From the NCBI GenBank assembly GCA_026826555.1, contig JAKSZT010054335.1:3171762-3235761 (forward strand): a stretch of 64,000 nt of DNA, written 5' to 3'. The notes under the pieces are model-generated. The model had not been told where the DNA came from, ran no database searches, and worked only from the letters and a program-made list of their open reading frames with translations. Positions 45,973-58,150 of the stretch are shown here, one piece after another (the first letter of the stretch is position 1; each line of letters begins with the position of its first letter). The DNA comes from Tolypeutes matacus (taxonomy: Eukaryota > Chordata > Mammalia > Cingulata > Chlamyphoridae). Made by a program: the position numbers and the translations under genes.

Positions 45973-47199
45973 AAAAGCAGGTTGGCAGAGGCCATCCGTG
46001 CACCCACCCGACACGGGATGCCCCTTTCCACTGGCTGCCAGACGATCATGTGCTTGCTTAAACCCTCCCAGGGACGGGCAGCTCATTACTGTGCAGAGCA
46101 TCTGGCTCCACCATTCCCCAGCTCGGCTTGCTACGAAGCTCTCCCCACGGTGAGCTGCGTCTGCCTCTGACACATCAGGCCAGCTGCTGGTGCAACCCTA
46201 GCAAGAGGCCAGCAAAGGCCTGAAACTGGCCCTCATGTCTTCTGTCTCTTCTCCACGTTCCTTTCCCCTTTTCTGCCAACTGTTCTCCTAAGATACAGTC
46301 CCCAGGCTTTTTCAACCTTCTAGAAAGTCACCTTTGGATGGAATTCCGCTTGTTACTGCCTTCACTGTGGTACAGCCCCAAGAACAAAACATGCTTCCAA
46401 AGGCAAATCCCTCCAGGGGCCCGTGTCTCCTGAGGTCCAACTGGACACCTCGGTTCCTAAGGCCACAGACCCACGGGCTCTGGGCAGCAACCATGCCTCA
46501 TCTGTCGCCAGTGTCAAGCTGACGTCCACTAAATGCCCGGGCCCCCGTCCACCACAGCTCTCCCTGGCCAGGCATGGGCCACCAGTGTTGGCTGCAAAGG
46601 ACTGCGACCTCTCAGCATTAAAGGTGCCTGCACGTCATTCTAGTCCACAGGGCAGCCAGTGGAGCTGGTTTCAGCCAGGAGAGTGACGCCGGGCCCACCC
46701 TCAAAGCCTGGGCTTTTCATGCCAATTTTCCTGCACAAAGAATGATCTGGAAAATCAGAGGAAGAGAGCTTTGAAGGCACTTTTCAGTTTTTAAGTGGTT
46801 TTTCCCCTCCAAAGCGGGGGGAAGTCTGGTTGTACAAAACAAGCTCTGGCCACCCCACCCATGTCCGCCCAAACAACATAAAACTTCTGGCCCAACTTGG
46901 AGCCCACCCCCCCCACCACCCCAGCACAGATGTTTCCTTTCAGCTCCCTGGCCGTGTGACAACAGTAATGTGGCCTGGCCTATGGAGGCCGAGAACTTCC
47001 CACACCCACGTCAAAGGTAAGAGTGTCCAGGGTGCAAATCTCCCGCCCTGTGTCTGTATGTGGCCCAGGTGTCCCTAGGGACGAGCCTTGTCGGCGCGGT
47101 GCTCATTCCCTCAGCACAACTCACCACTCGGTGAGCCGCGGCTCTCCTGGGGCTCCCACTTCCTGCTGTTTGTCCGTGAAGGTCAAGAGGGTCAAAGTG

Positions 47200-47360
47200 G
47201 ACAATTGAGAGTCCTGAATTCTAAATCTGGCTTGGACACCTGGGACTTTAGCCCTTTTGGGCAAGTGATTCGAGACCTACACTGTTCTGTAAGATGGGGA
47301 AACCATCTCCACCCTGCCTGCGCCGAGGGATGTGTGTGAGGCAGCTGGTAACCTGCAGGG
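47200..47360 (-). mobile_element. MIR fragment
   Basis: Antisense MIR: gagagtcctgaattctaaat, ttttgggcaagtgattcgag, ctgtaagatggggaaaccat in the expected order. Confidence 0.55.
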
Positions 47361-48719
47361 CTGTGGGAAGGCAGAGGACATGTCTGAGTAGCCAGCATCG
47401 CCCCAGGGGCCCAGGGACTTGGGGGGAAGGCCTCCTTCAAGCATGAGGGAGCTCAGTGCTGCAACACCCCTGGCGTCTTTCCACCCCTTTATTCCTTCTA
47501 CTCCAAGGGACAGAAAATAACTTACCTGATTTGTAAACTTAGGAAGAAACCAGGGAGGCTCACTCTAGCTTCTTCGCTCTTCCCTGATGTCTTCGGCTAC
47601 AACAGCTGACACAAGAAGTAGAAAACTCGACTGGCTCTCCAGGAGACTGGGAGATTCAATCACCAGTGGCCCCCCGCCTCCTGCCATAGCCTTGGCGTTC
47701 AACAAGTGCTGAAACCAGCTGTGCGTTTAGGGACTCTGGAGTTTCCTGGTTGCCACGTTAGCCAGGCACAACCTAGCCAGAAGATCTTGGCGCTTTCTCG
47801 CACAGAGTCCCTCCGTGTGCACCAAGCCCGACCCTCAGCCCATGCCCAGAATCTGCAGATGCCCCTGGGGAAGAAAATTGCCAGTGACTGCTCACTCCAG
47901 GTCTCGCCCTTCTGTGGCGTTTTAGACCCTTCAATCCTCTTTACTTCCATAGCCCTCTGAAATTTAAAAAAAAAAACAGGATTTTGGAAACGTGTGCAGC
48001 TCCTTCTGGTCGTTGCAGCATATATGGTGGTCTGCCATGACCTAGGACAGCCCACCTGACCAAAAGTCGTGACCTTGTTGTTGCGTGCCTCCTCCATGGA
48101 TGCTCCCTGAGGGGCGTCCCCAAGGGCTGCACTCCGCGGCCCAGTCCCTTAGGCCATCTACACACCAGGTCTCCAGTGCCTTCGTTTTGCTTCAGTGAAG
48201 GGAGCGCCCTCGGGCCATCTTGGGACCACAGTCAGCGGCACGTTCTCTCGGTTCACACTTAAGAAAAATCCACCCAACACGCTCACTCCTGCGAACCTTT
48301 AGCCCGGATCCCACGCTTTGACGCATGCAGAGTGCCTCTCAAAACCATCCACCGAGGGCTCCTCCACTGGCTCCTGGTCCCCAGTGGCTGTGGGGTGAGA
48401 GCTGCCTCAGGAGGGGTTAACTGTCCAGCAGGCCTGGCCTGCACACACGTACATGCTGAGCAGGCTCCTTCAGCATCCTACAGCATGGTGCCAGAGAAGC
48501 CTACGAGCTGGAGGCACACGGTCTATGGAAAGCACAAAAGGCAGGACTCTGCTGACATGAAGTGGCTCAAAGCCTACATGGAACTGTCCTGCAGCTGGGG
48601 CTGGAAGGGGAGGTGACGCTGAGAGGACGGGCATCTAACAACACAGAACTTCACTGAACTATTTCTCTACTGACTGGCATGTATGTTATATTTGGGGGAA
48701 GAGGGGGAAATAAATATAT

Positions 48720-48965
48720 TGGGATGAACTTCTTTCATGTTTTTTATTCTCCTTTTATTTAAAATTATTTACTTTGGTTACATTCCCAGAAGTAGAATTA
48801 TTAGGCCAAAGGGTATGGACAAAAATTTTAAGGCTTTTTATACAAACTGTCAGTTTGTTTCCAGTTTGCACTAATTTATGCTCTACTGGCACTTTATATG
48901 AGAGACCACTTCCTTTACTGAGCAAAACACAAGCTACTGTTAATATTCTAAATACATGGTTTTTA
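48720..48965 (+). mobile_element. Ancient L1M fragment
   Basis: acattcccagaagtagaatt, attaggccaaagggtatgga and caaactgtcagtttgtttcc follow a conserved block of old L1 3'UTRs. Confidence 0.6.
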
Positions 48966-50735
48966 GATTGGAATTTACATGATTTTGGAGACCAAGGAAT
49001 CACAGAAACAAAAATCCAACTTGAATATTATATACCATTGCATTCTTTACCCTCTCTTCCCCCAAAACTTGACCCCTCACCCCCAAAGTTCTTAACTGCC
49101 TTTTGGCCAACTTCAATGTTCTTCTCCTGATGTTTATTTAAAGGCCACTAAAGACAGCTCTGGTTCTGCTGGATGCCCATGGGTCTCTCCAGGACAGTAT
49201 TTTTCTAAGTTTGCCAGTTTCTGTTTTCGTTTCCCTTATTCTGACAGCTGGAATAATCAGACACTTCCAATAAATTTCTCTCCTGAAGACAGCTCGCTCA
49301 CTTGGTGTTTTATTTCATTTGTGATGTACACTTCTTACCCGTAGGGTGGACTTCACAGAAAGGTTGGGGTGGTAGAGACAGGTGGAACATCTCTTTCTCC
49401 CCTTCCTTTATTTTCACTGTAACTACCGGGCCAGCAAGTGCAGCTGGGTAGCTGTCTGTTATCTAGCAAAGCCTCATCCGCCCGTCGAGGGAAATGGAGC
49501 TCAGCCAAGTTTCACATATACGATAGTACCCCTTCTAACTTATGTACCTCAAAACAATCCACTGAAACGAACCAAAACCCAAGGCTGCTAAACCTTATTC
49601 AAACTCTAGTTGCTTCTCTGTACCACCCCTGCCAATGTTTCACCGTGGACAATCACCCAGGAGCAGGGGAGGAGGAAAAAGGCTAACTTCCACCTTGCTG
49701 GGGGCACTGGCTGTCACGGCACCTGGAGGGACAACACTGGACAACATAAAAGGAAAAACAGAAAACCACACTCTGTGTTCTAAACACATGCCCCCCCAGT
49801 TAAGGCCAAGTCTCAGCAAAGGACTGACCTGGTCACGCCAGGAGGAGGTGCCCCACGCCAGCACCTCTGGACCCTGCCTGCTAGGCTTCAGCTCACATTA
49901 TGTTCTTTCCATTAAGTGATAAATTCCTAACTCCTTACCCCCATTTGTCTAACTGAAATGCAAAAAGCAAATGCCACAGTTGAACAATTCTTCATGACCA
50001 GCTCCTTCTCCAGGGCTCTGTAAGATTGATTTGGGAGTTTGGGTTCCCCAACCACCCCAGGGGGGTGGGGGGTGGGGGGTGGGGAACTGCCCTACCCAGG
50101 AACACGGAACAAAGGCTTAGAGGAGGAGCTTTCTGGGGCCATGGAGAATGGCCTTCCTTCTTGTCCCAGAGCATAAAGGCTGAGCAAGCCAATGACAACA
50201 TCTCTAAAACAGTCTTCCTTACGCTGATAAAACAAGGAAATCTTACCAAACATCAGGGAATGGTTATAAAACATTAAGCAATTTCAAAATGAGTGATAAG
50301 AAAGGTGGAGTAAGGGCCAAGGTGACTGCTAAGCCAGACTCTGGGGAGCTTGGCCTGGGCTTCTTGCAGGGTGGGAAGCAGGAGCTGGGCTTCCCAGGCC
50401 TCAGGGAAGGTTCACCGGCCAGGCAGAATCCTGGATCAGCCCCTGGGTGGGGAGCAGGGGGCAGCTCCTCTCTTCTGCTCCCCCAGAAGCACACAAACAC
50501 ACAAGGTGGACTAACTTTTCCTTGTAATTCTTATTTTGAATAGCACAAGCCTTTCCTTTAAAGCCCTTGCCAGGCCTCTTTTCAGGTTTCCTGAACTCCT
50601 GCAGTGGAAGTTAGCAAGTATTCCGGGAAGGCCCATGCCATGATTTGGCTTTCATTCACTAGACAAGGGCCAGGCTGCCACGAGGTGACTGAGTGGCATC
50701 TTGACAGACAGCTGAAAAACTAGACGTTCCAAAGA

Positions 50736-50889
50736 AGACCAGAAAATAGACTTTAATTTTATAGGTACAAATATTGCTTTAACTTCACAAGTGTTGAGAA
50801 AAATATATACAAACTTTGGTTTAAAACAAAAAACAAAACAAAACAAAACAAAAAAAACAAGCAGTTGACTGGAGGAAGTGCCGTGCGAG
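50736..50889 (-). other. EXOSC7: EXOSC7 3'UTR
   Basis: About 150 bp between the EXOSC7 stop and the probable cleavage site. It contains a (TTTTG)n-like run on the - strand (50825-50860). The short length suits EXOSC7. Confidence 0.55.
50752..50757 (-). terminator. EXOSC7: EXOSC7 poly(A) signal (ATTAAA)
   Basis: TTTAAT on the + strand gives ATTAAA on the - strand, 130 bp past the stop. U/GU-rich sequence follows (TTCTTTGGAACGTCTAGTTT). No canonical AATAAA lies nearer to the stop. Confidence 0.5.
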
Positions 50890-50994
50890 TCATCCCAGGA
50901 ACCCGACTTTCTGTCTCGTGGGCCCCAGGCTTTCTTCCTTGTGTAGAAGGCTCTGCAAGGAACTGTGCAGCACCTTGCCCACTCGCTTGCCAGT
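50890..50994 (-). CDS. EXOSC7: EXOSC7 last coding exon
   Basis: EXOSC7 (RRP42) is one of six RNase PH-like subunits in the ring of the eukaryotic RNA exosome, in nucleus and cytoplasm. This exon encodes the C-terminal 34 residues TGKRVGKVLHSSLQSLLH then KEESLGPTRQKVGFLG and stop TGA (50892-50890). The sequence is close to the human C-terminus. Acceptor cctgcag/ACTGGC at 50995-50996, phase 0, matching the GAG/GTGAGG donor of the previous exon. The helix and charged tail pack at the ring interface in known structures. The upstream open frame (to 51105) is intron read-through. Confidence 0.96.
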   Translation of the reverse strand, partial: TGKRVGKVLHSSLQSLLHKEESLGPTRQKVGFLG

Positions 50995-52314
50995 CTGCAG
51001 GACAGAGGGGGGACGAGAGCACACGCGCACTTGTGAGCCCACAGCCTGGCCCGTCAAAGCCTCCCTTTCTGCCAGCGAGCCATTCCAATGTTTTATACAT
51101 TCCATCTGCCTCAGAAGACTTTTTTTAAATTAATACCAATCAAAACAAAAACAAACCAAACCCTAACAACATAACGGTCACATTCTGGAAAAGCCTTCAT
51201 GCTGAAAAAGATGACGCCAGCCCCAGGCAGCAAGCAGGACGCGGCCAGGCGCCCTCAGCCACGGGCTTGGCCCACAGTTCCTGCCACCATTACAAACCCA
51301 GGCTTGGGTGACAGCCAGTCACACTGTTCTGCAGGGAGGAGGTGGAGTGAGACCACAGAGAATCGGAGCCATCTGATGAAGCCACAGGTGGCACCAAGAG
51401 CACACTTTAAAGAGCAGCTTCGGATTCACCTCCCACCACGCTCTAAGCAGATCTGTTGGGATGTGGCCAGGGCCAATGCCTGGGGAGGTCTTCTGTGTGA
51501 CTCCCATGCAGAGATGGGCTAAAGGTGCTGAATGCTGGGATCAAGGTGCATCAAGAAGCCAAACCACCCACAAATTCAGTCATCACTCTTCATACAACTG
51601 AAAGAAGGGGGGAAGGGTGCTGGAAAAGCCTTAATCTATGAAACCCTTTCCTTACGACACTGTCACTCTACCTGCCGTTAGGTTCATCAATCATTTTAAG
51701 AAAGCAACTAGCCAGGCACACACTTGCAATCCCAGCAAGTCTTCCACCTTCCCAAAGCAGTGCTAATTCAACTCTGCCACTGGTTCCATTCTCGACAATG
51801 TGGGGAGAAAGGCCCCGTGTCGAGACCTCTGCCAATCCTCCCACTGCCACAACCCACACGCTGCTCCCCCGGCCTCGCTGTAGTGCGGGATGGGACTTGG
51901 AGCATGACTGAAATCCCTCCTGGAAAGAGGACCTCTATCCAAAGGCTGAAGTGTCAGTGCTATGACACGGAAGTCAGGGCAAGGGCCGAGATGGCTCTGG
52001 CAAGGCTTTCTTCAGAAGAGAAGGGGGAAATGTCCGAGTCCATCAAGCAGGGCTACTGATTATTCAGGTCCTGATTGCAGAGTCCTGTGCAAGCACAGGG
52101 TGAGCCGAGCACAGGGCTGCAGGCCCCCTGCACTGCGGACCACATGCCCAGAGCCCCAGGGAAGGCTCGGCCCACTGGACAGCCCACCCGGGGCAGCCAG
52201 GAGACCACGGCCTACTATGAGGCTCAAACAGCACTGGGCCGCGAGCAGGGCTCTGGGCTCAAACCGGGTCTGAATGCCCCTTCAGCATCCAGGAGCTGTG
52301 AGGCCGCACGCAAG

Positions 52315-52475
52315 TTACTCTTTTCGGTGCCTCAGTTTTCTCATCTGGAAAAATAACGATGATAATAGTTGCCTCAGGATTGTTGAGGATTAAATGAGAC
52401 AATTTATTTAAAGCACTTAAAACAGTGTCTGAAACATAGTAAGCACATAGTCCCTTTTTTAGAGATGATCTGTTT
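52315..52475 (-). mobile_element. MIR element
   Basis: Antisense MIR: cctcagttttctcatctgga, gttgaggattaaatgagaca, aacagtgtctgaaacatagt. Well preserved. Confidence 0.8.
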
Positions 52476-53060
52476 TTGTTTGTAGACATTGGAATTCTCA
52501 TTAAAATTCCCTTTGGGGAAAAAAAAATACAGCGCTCCTTACTAAAACATTTTGCGAGCCACTGGTCTGGGGAGGTCTGTGGTAGAACCATAAAGCATTT
52601 TAAGTGTACCCCTTAAAAATATTAACCACCTAACCCAACCACGGAGGACCGCGGTTGCCGTGCACAGCTGCAGACACGACACACGGGCAGGGCTGACGTC
52701 GCTGAGGGCCGTGGCGTGCCAGGTGCCCTGACTTGGCGCCCACAACCACCTCGGTGCAGGCACTGCTGCCATCGTCCCGTCCCGCTCTGTGGATGGGGAG
52801 CTGTGCAGTGTACAGAGAGCGCTGGCAGCACAGAGGCCCAGGGCAGCACTTACAGCCCTGGACCGCAACACCACACACCCTGCCCGCTGCGTGCTTTCAA
52901 GCACGATGACGGAAACAAGAAAAGGAAAAGGAGACAAAGTGCCTGGATTCTTCAGGGAAAAGCCATCATTTCTACGAGTGAAGGACAAGCGTGGGCTGTA
53001 TGTAATGGATAAGACACAAAAATCAGGTCTGGCCAGCCCTGCTCCTGGTCATGCAGTCAG

Positions 53061-53194
53061 GCATCCAGTCAGCCCTCAGGTGAGGCCTAGTCAGCCCTCA
53101 GGTGAGGCTCAGTCAGCCCTCAGGTCGGGCACCCAGCCAGCCCTCAGGTCGGGCACCCAGTCAGCCCTCAACTTGGGCATCCAGTCAGCCCTCA
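53061..53194. repeat. EXOSC7: 22-24-bp tandem repeat in EXOSC7 intron
   Basis: Six copies of a unit centred on GTCAGCCCTCAGGT. The repeated core starts at 53069, 53091, 53113, 53137, 53161 and 53185, so the period shifts from 22 to 24 bases. Confidence 0.88.
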
Positions 53195-53714
53195 AAGACC
53201 TCTGCAAAGCCAGGTGGACACAGAGAAGATCCGGAATACGTGGTGGGCAGGCCTGGCCCCTGCCCTATGAGGGCCAGCATGGGGCAGCTGGAGAAGCCCT
53301 GCGGTGCTGCCTTAGCCCAGGGAGCAATGCACTGCCCTGGGGCTGCCGCACTCCCGCGCATCCCTGTTTAAACACTCCCAGGCCTGTGGAGAAGGGGAAG
53401 GTGCCGTCCACCAGCCCCCCCACTCCCCTTTACTTGCTCCCTTCCAGGGACAGGAGGCAGTCAGCCAAGAACTGAACTGCCTAGTCAGATACCAAAGCTT
53501 GGACTTTAGGAGTTCCACGGTCTCTCGTCATCAAAGTTCAAAGCTCCCATTTAGAGACAGGGAACCCTGGCATCAGAGAGGGAGGGGAACTTGCCAAGGA
53601 TAAGCAGCACTTGCTGACAGGTTCCCGGCTCCATGCCCAGAGCCATGGGTATGAGTGGCAGACCCCCGTGGAGTGACCAGCACCCCAGCACCCATCACAG
53701 AGCCAGAGCCTCAC

Positions 53715-53870
53715 CTCCATCATCTCGAAGACACTCTCCGGGTCCAGGCTGCCCTTCCCCACCTTCCTCATGCATGTCACGACCCCCTTGTTGGTCACGG
53801 ACACCAGCAAGCTGGCCAGGGAGCAGGCCTCCTCCTGAAGGGTGGCGTCCACCACGTGCCGGCAGCCGAT
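53715..53870 (-). CDS. EXOSC7: EXOSC7 exon (second RNase PH subdomain)
   Basis: 156 bp, 52 codons in phase 0, encoding IGCRHVVDATLQEEACSLAS, LLVSVTNKGVVTCMRKVGKG, SLDPESVFEMME. This is the C-terminal RNase PH subdomain. The stretch around DATLQEEACS corresponds to the segment with catalytic acidic residues in active RNase PH proteins, although the human exosome ring is catalytically inactive and serves as a scaffold and channel. Acceptor tttgcag/ATC at 53871-53872 and donor GAG/GTGAGG at 53715/53714. Only a few conservative differences from human are seen (for example Cys in GCRHV). No stop or frameshift. Confidence 0.96.
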
Positions 53871-54928
53871 CTGCAAAGTTGGGGAGCCCAACACACACAT
53901 GGTGACCACGCTGCAGCTCCCACCCTCACGTGGCCTCACCGAGGAAAGATCTACACCAGGTGAAGGGCCTGTTCCGTCCACTCAAGGTCTCGTGTCCGAG
54001 TCTGCCCACGTGGAAAGCGTCTTAAAGGGACGTGCAACATCCCATCGCCGGCCCTGTGTGGGCAGCTTAACAGGAACATGATGGGAAATGTGGGGGCGTG
54101 TACGGAGAGACCGTCCAAGTCGGAGACCACCAAGGGCTTCCAGCAGGGACAAGTCCATATGTGAGGTCACATGGATGTTCCACTGACGACAAGGGTGAAT
54201 CAAGAGACCGCCAGCTCAGGGACACACTCAAGCATGAGCAAAACGTAGGTGGCTCTGGTCAGTCCCCACGTGCTTCTGTCCGAGAGGTCACCACAGCCCA
54301 GGTTCAGGAAGTGCTTCAGCAGAATCAAGTCTGACCTATTCAAACCTATATCACAAATTCCGTGTGGACTCAACAACCCCAGCTGACAGTGGCCTGTCTG
54401 TACAGCCGCACAGGGGGCGTTCTGTGCCAGCGCCAACATGAAGTTAGGCCCACAGGCCCCTGTGCTAATGTAAAAACCACACCTGACATATCAGAAACCC
54501 AGGGCCGGCTCCAGCCTCCTCATTCATTGACGTGGACAAGAGGGACGGGGTTAGCCCTCGAGGCAGGAGGTCTGCTGGCGGCAGGGCTGTGATGGACCTG
54601 GGCCCTTGGCCATCCTAGACCCCACGGGACTAAGGGAATCAGAGGACACATGCAGGCAGGGTGCGTCGGTGAAATGCCAGCTGGGCAGGAAGAGCTCAGC
54701 AAATTGGCTGTTACTATGGACCCACTCAGGTGCTCCTGTGTCTCCACATCTTCCAATGGAAAAGAAAAGGAGGAGCTATTCATGGCAGTGGTTTCTAATA
54801 CAATCCAATTAGTGGATTGGGCGTAGAGTTACTTCCATATGGTTTGTGAACTAACTTCTCGACTGATTACATAACCTCGTTGTCTTGGGGGTGGAGAGAA
54901 AACACAGACCATAAAGCACAAGTCATAC
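53871..54928 (-). other. EXOSC7: EXOSC7 intron
   Basis: 1.06-kb GT-AG intron (donor GTATGA, acceptor AACTTTGCAG). I recognise no repeat and no conserved frame. Confidence 0.75.
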
Positions 54929-55052
54929 CTTGCACAGAGTGACGATGCAGGGGACGTTCTCGACGTTTAGCCGGATGCAATCGTAAGGGTCATCAGACAG
55001 TTCAATGTCCTTTGACCCCTCTTCATCCTCCAGAACACGAACCCTTGGTATC
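54929..55052 (-). CDS. EXOSC7: EXOSC7 exon (linker and strand region)
   Basis: 124 bp: one base completing the Arg codon split from the previous exon, then 41 codons: IPRVRVLEDEEGSKDIELSD, DPYDCIRLNVENVPCIVTLC, K. The sequence is almost identical to human EXOSC7. Acceptor gcttccag/G at 55053-55054, donor AAG/GTATGA at 54929/54928. It encodes the region between the N- and C-terminal halves of the RNase PH fold. The acidic stretch (LEDEEGSKDIELSDDPYD) is a family hallmark. Confidence 0.97.
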
Positions 55053-55673
55053 CTGGAAGCAGGAGCACAATGAAATTCCCGCTTAAGTAGAGAAAGGAAG
55101 AGAACAATTTTCTCTTGAACTTGAAAACAGGAGCTAGAACTCCAGTGCCTCACAAGAGGAAGTCACGCTGGGCCTGTCCTACTCCTCCTCATCCTCGCCG
55201 TCTCTGTCAAAATCTCGGAAGTGACACAGCAGTGCAGTGGGGAAAGGTGGTCTTCTGAGAAAGGAATGCTGCGTCAATCTGATAGCCACATAGGAAAAAT
55301 GAATCTTGATCCCTACTTTACACCACACACAAAAATTCATACCAAATGGACTAGAGATCTAAATGGGAAAGAGAATATGAAGTTTTTAGAAGAAAAACGA
55401 AGACGATCTTTATGACCGTGAAGCAGACAAGTATTTCTTGAATAGGACACAAAAAAGTGCTTACCATGAAGGAAAAATAGGATCAATTTGGTTATATTAA
55501 GACTATAAACTTCTATTTGTCAAAGACATCATTTAGAAACTAAAAACATAATTCAGAGTGGGAGAAAATATTTGCAAAATAACACTTACCAAACATAAAG
55601 AAAAAGACTGACAACTCAATAGAAAATTGGGCAAAAGACTTGAACAGGGACTTCATAAAAGAGGATATCCAGG

Positions 55674-55764
55674 GGGACGGATGTGGCTCAAATGGTTGGG
55701 CGTCCGTTTCCCATATGGAGGGACCCAGGTTTGATCCCCGGGACCTCCCGATAAAAAAAAAAAA
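55674..55764 (+). mobile_element. DAS-I-type short SINE
   Basis: Same subfamily as the copy at 21781 (ggacggatgtggctcaaatg). Perfect 17-bp duplications AAAAGAGGATATCCAGG at 55657-55673 and 55765-55781. Confidence 0.94.
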
Positions 55765-55830
55765 AAAAGAGGATATCCAGGTAGACAGCAAACACATGAG
55801 AACGTGGTCAACTTAAAAAGTTATCAGGGA

Positions 55831-56153
55831 GGGAAGCGGATATGGCTCAGGCGACTGGGCTCCTGCCTACCACATGGGAGGCCGCTGACCTGGTGCCTCC
55901 TAAAGAAGACAGCGAGCTGGCGTGATGGGCAGGCATGGCCAGCTGACACAACAAGATGACGCGACAAGAGACACGGGGAGGTAAAAACATAATGAGAGAT
56001 ACAACAAAGCAGGGAACAGAGGCACCTCCCTCCCACAAGTCCCAGGTTCGGCTCCTGGTGCCTCCTAAAGAAACAAGGAAGACAAACAGACACAGCAAGT
56101 GAAGAACAACAAAGGGGTGGGGAAGAATAAATAAATAAAATAAATCTTCAAAA
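55831..56153 (+). mobile_element. Long DAS-type SINE (two-unit)
   Basis: About 320 bp with two tRNA-like units (gggaagcggatatggctcag and a second unit ending ggttcggctcctggtgcctc) and an (AAATA)n tail. Flanked by AAAAGTTATCAGGGA and AAAAGTCATCAGGGA (one mismatch). Confidence 0.9.
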
Positions 56154-57067
56154 AAAAGTCATCAGGGAAATGCACACGGAAACCGCAATATGCTAACAAG
56201 ACCCTCACAGTATGGCTAATATTAAAAAAGACAAAAATCCATGGGGTGGAATAACCCAGGACTCACACACTGCTGTTAGGAGTATCGAGGTAAAAGCGCT
56301 TGGAAAGCTGTTCTGGCGGTATCTACAAAAACACAGCTGTAGCCTATGACCCAGAACTTCCATTTCTACACAACAGCAATGGATAAATATGTGCACTAAA
56401 AGACACACCCAAGAATGTTCATGTCCAGCATTATTTGTAAAGGCCCCAAACTAGAACCTACTCAGCTGCCCATCAAAAATGAAATGAATCAAGTGTGGCA
56501 TTTTCCCACGATGGAACACTGTAAGCAGAGCGCAAACTGACGACAGGCAAGAAAGTAGAAGTCTCGGAACAAGGCTCACTGTGAGTCCACGTACAGCAAG
56601 TACAAAATAATCTATTGGGCTAGAAATCAGGAAAGCTGTTATCCTCGTGGGAGCAGTGACTGCACGGAGGAGGGGGTCTGGGTTGCTGGCAACAACCTTC
56701 TGTTTCTTGAGCTGCGTCCTGGAAAAGCCACTTAGCCCATGAGGATGACTCATTTCAGCGTGTGGTGGAGGAGCCTCTAGCTCCTGCAGTGGCAGCAGGG
56801 TGGTGCTCTTCCCGGCTGCTCCAACAAAAGCCCCGTGACTCAGCCCTGCTGGCCGCCCACACAGGCAGCGTCCAGAGCTGTGAGCTCCAACCACAGAATG
56901 TCCACGAGGGCAGAGAGCCCTGCCAGGTCTGCCCTGCTGGAGCCCCCACACCAGGCCCGCTGGGTCTAAGTACTGAGTACTTCACTTACTTGCTCACCTC
57001 TCAAACCACCAGCAAACATCCTATTCGAACAAAATCAAGTAGCCAGTCTGAATTTTGGTCATTGTGT

Positions 57068-57068
<1 letters not shown>

Positions 57069-57131
<63 letters not shown>
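57069..57131. repeat. (TC)n(AC)n compound microsatellite
   Basis: About 13 TC units followed by about 18 AC units without interruption. Likely length-polymorphic. Confidence 0.97.
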
Positions 57132-57134
<3 letters not shown>

Positions 57135-57749
57135 CTCCTAACTTCCCAATCCCTTGTCCACAGCACGGCTGGGAAGAAGGGTCAGAGAGTATCCTCAGAT
57201 GGCCTCTACCTTTCTAAAGCACCCCGACTATGATCTCTCTACGTACCAGGGGACCCAGTGCCTCGCCGAGTGCCCGCTCCTCGCCACCTGCAGGCTACTG
57301 TTGGTCTGGGAATGAGACACGGCTGTGTCCGTGACAGACATCCTCCCACGTCAGCAGCTGGGCTCACCATCCTGGTGTGCAGAATTTGCCCAACACCTTC
57401 CCCATGGCCAAACAGCCTCGTCTGGCTCCCAAGGCTCTTCCTGCCCCGGCACCCATGGAAACCAGCTGGCACACCGGGAGCCATTCCTGAGGTTTGAGGT
57501 ACAACAGATGGCAACTTCCTTTCCTTCTCCGGCATAGCCCCAGCAGAGGCTGCTAACGGGCTCTGGCACACAGGCCCAGCAGGGCAGCCGTCCAGGGCTG
57601 GGGGGACAGGCCCACACCCTCCCTGGTCTCAGCCAGCAGGCTAGCAGCCCAGTAAGGGTGGGGACTCTATAGCTGTCATTCTCAGCAAATATTCCATCCC
57701 GTGATTGCTGACCTAAGTATATTTCTTTGTTTTTGTTTGTTTTGTTTTA

Positions 57750-58150
57750 ATTACACAGGTTGTCTAAATTCCCACCATGGAAAAATTCTAGACTATGATA
57801 AAAAAAATGTTAAATCACCCATAATCCCATAATACAAATACTGAGAAGTAATCACAATGACCATTTTGGGTGTGTGTGTACATACACATACCCAGACATA
57901 TTAAATATAAGAATTACCAAAACCAAAACACAAAACAAACCAACAACAACAACAAAAAAACAGGATGAGAGAACTTTACCACTTATCTAGTAAATGGCTT
58001 TCCATATTAATAACTCTACATATGCCACTGTGTAGATTTCAGTCCCTATGTTGGAACATTCATGCTGTTTCCAGTTTCTCGGCATCACAGAGAAGTTGTA
58101 ATGCCTTTACTCATTTATCCTATTACTTCCTCAAGACAAATCCCTAGAAG
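57750..58150 (+). mobile_element. Ancient L1M 3'UTR fragment
   Basis: aatcacccataatcccataa, gtccctatgttggaacattc, gctgtttccagtttctcggc and caagacaaatccctagaagt follow old L1 3'UTR wording. A (CAAAA)n-like run interrupts at 57915-57960. Confidence 0.65.

Larger units (their letters stand above)
41064..50735. other. Intergenic region CLEC3B-EXOSC7
   Basis: No gene recognised. It includes the CLEC3B upstream region (GC-rich to about 41.45 kb), a minisatellite, old L1 and L2 fragments, and the 1.37-kb retroposed insertion. From 46.0 to 48.7 kb and from 49.1 to 50.7 kb the sequence looks unique apart from one MIR. A 330-codon frame at 43398-44390 is judged spurious. Confidence 0.7.
50995..53714 (-). 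other. EXOSC7: EXOSC7 last intron
   Basis: 2.7-kb GT-AG intron (donor GTGAGG, acceptor TCCTGCAG). It contains a MIR (52315-52475, antisense), a six-copy 22-24-bp tandem repeat (53061-53194) and a MIR-like scrap near 53540-53650. Frames such as 52789-53475 run through the tandem repeat and are not coding. Confidence 0.8.
55270..56545 (+). mobile_element. L1 ORF2 3'-part fragment with two nested SINEs
   Basis: Decayed L1 ORF2-end wording in order: aaaaattcataccaaatgga, gaagtttttagaagaaaaac, aaaatatttgcaaaataaca, ggcaaaagacttgaacaggg, then after the SINEs gaaatgcacacggaaaccgc and tttctacacaacagcaatgg. It lies antisense to EXOSC7 in its intron and has many stops and frameshifts. SINEs sit at 55674-55764 and 55831-56153. 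Confidence 0.8.
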
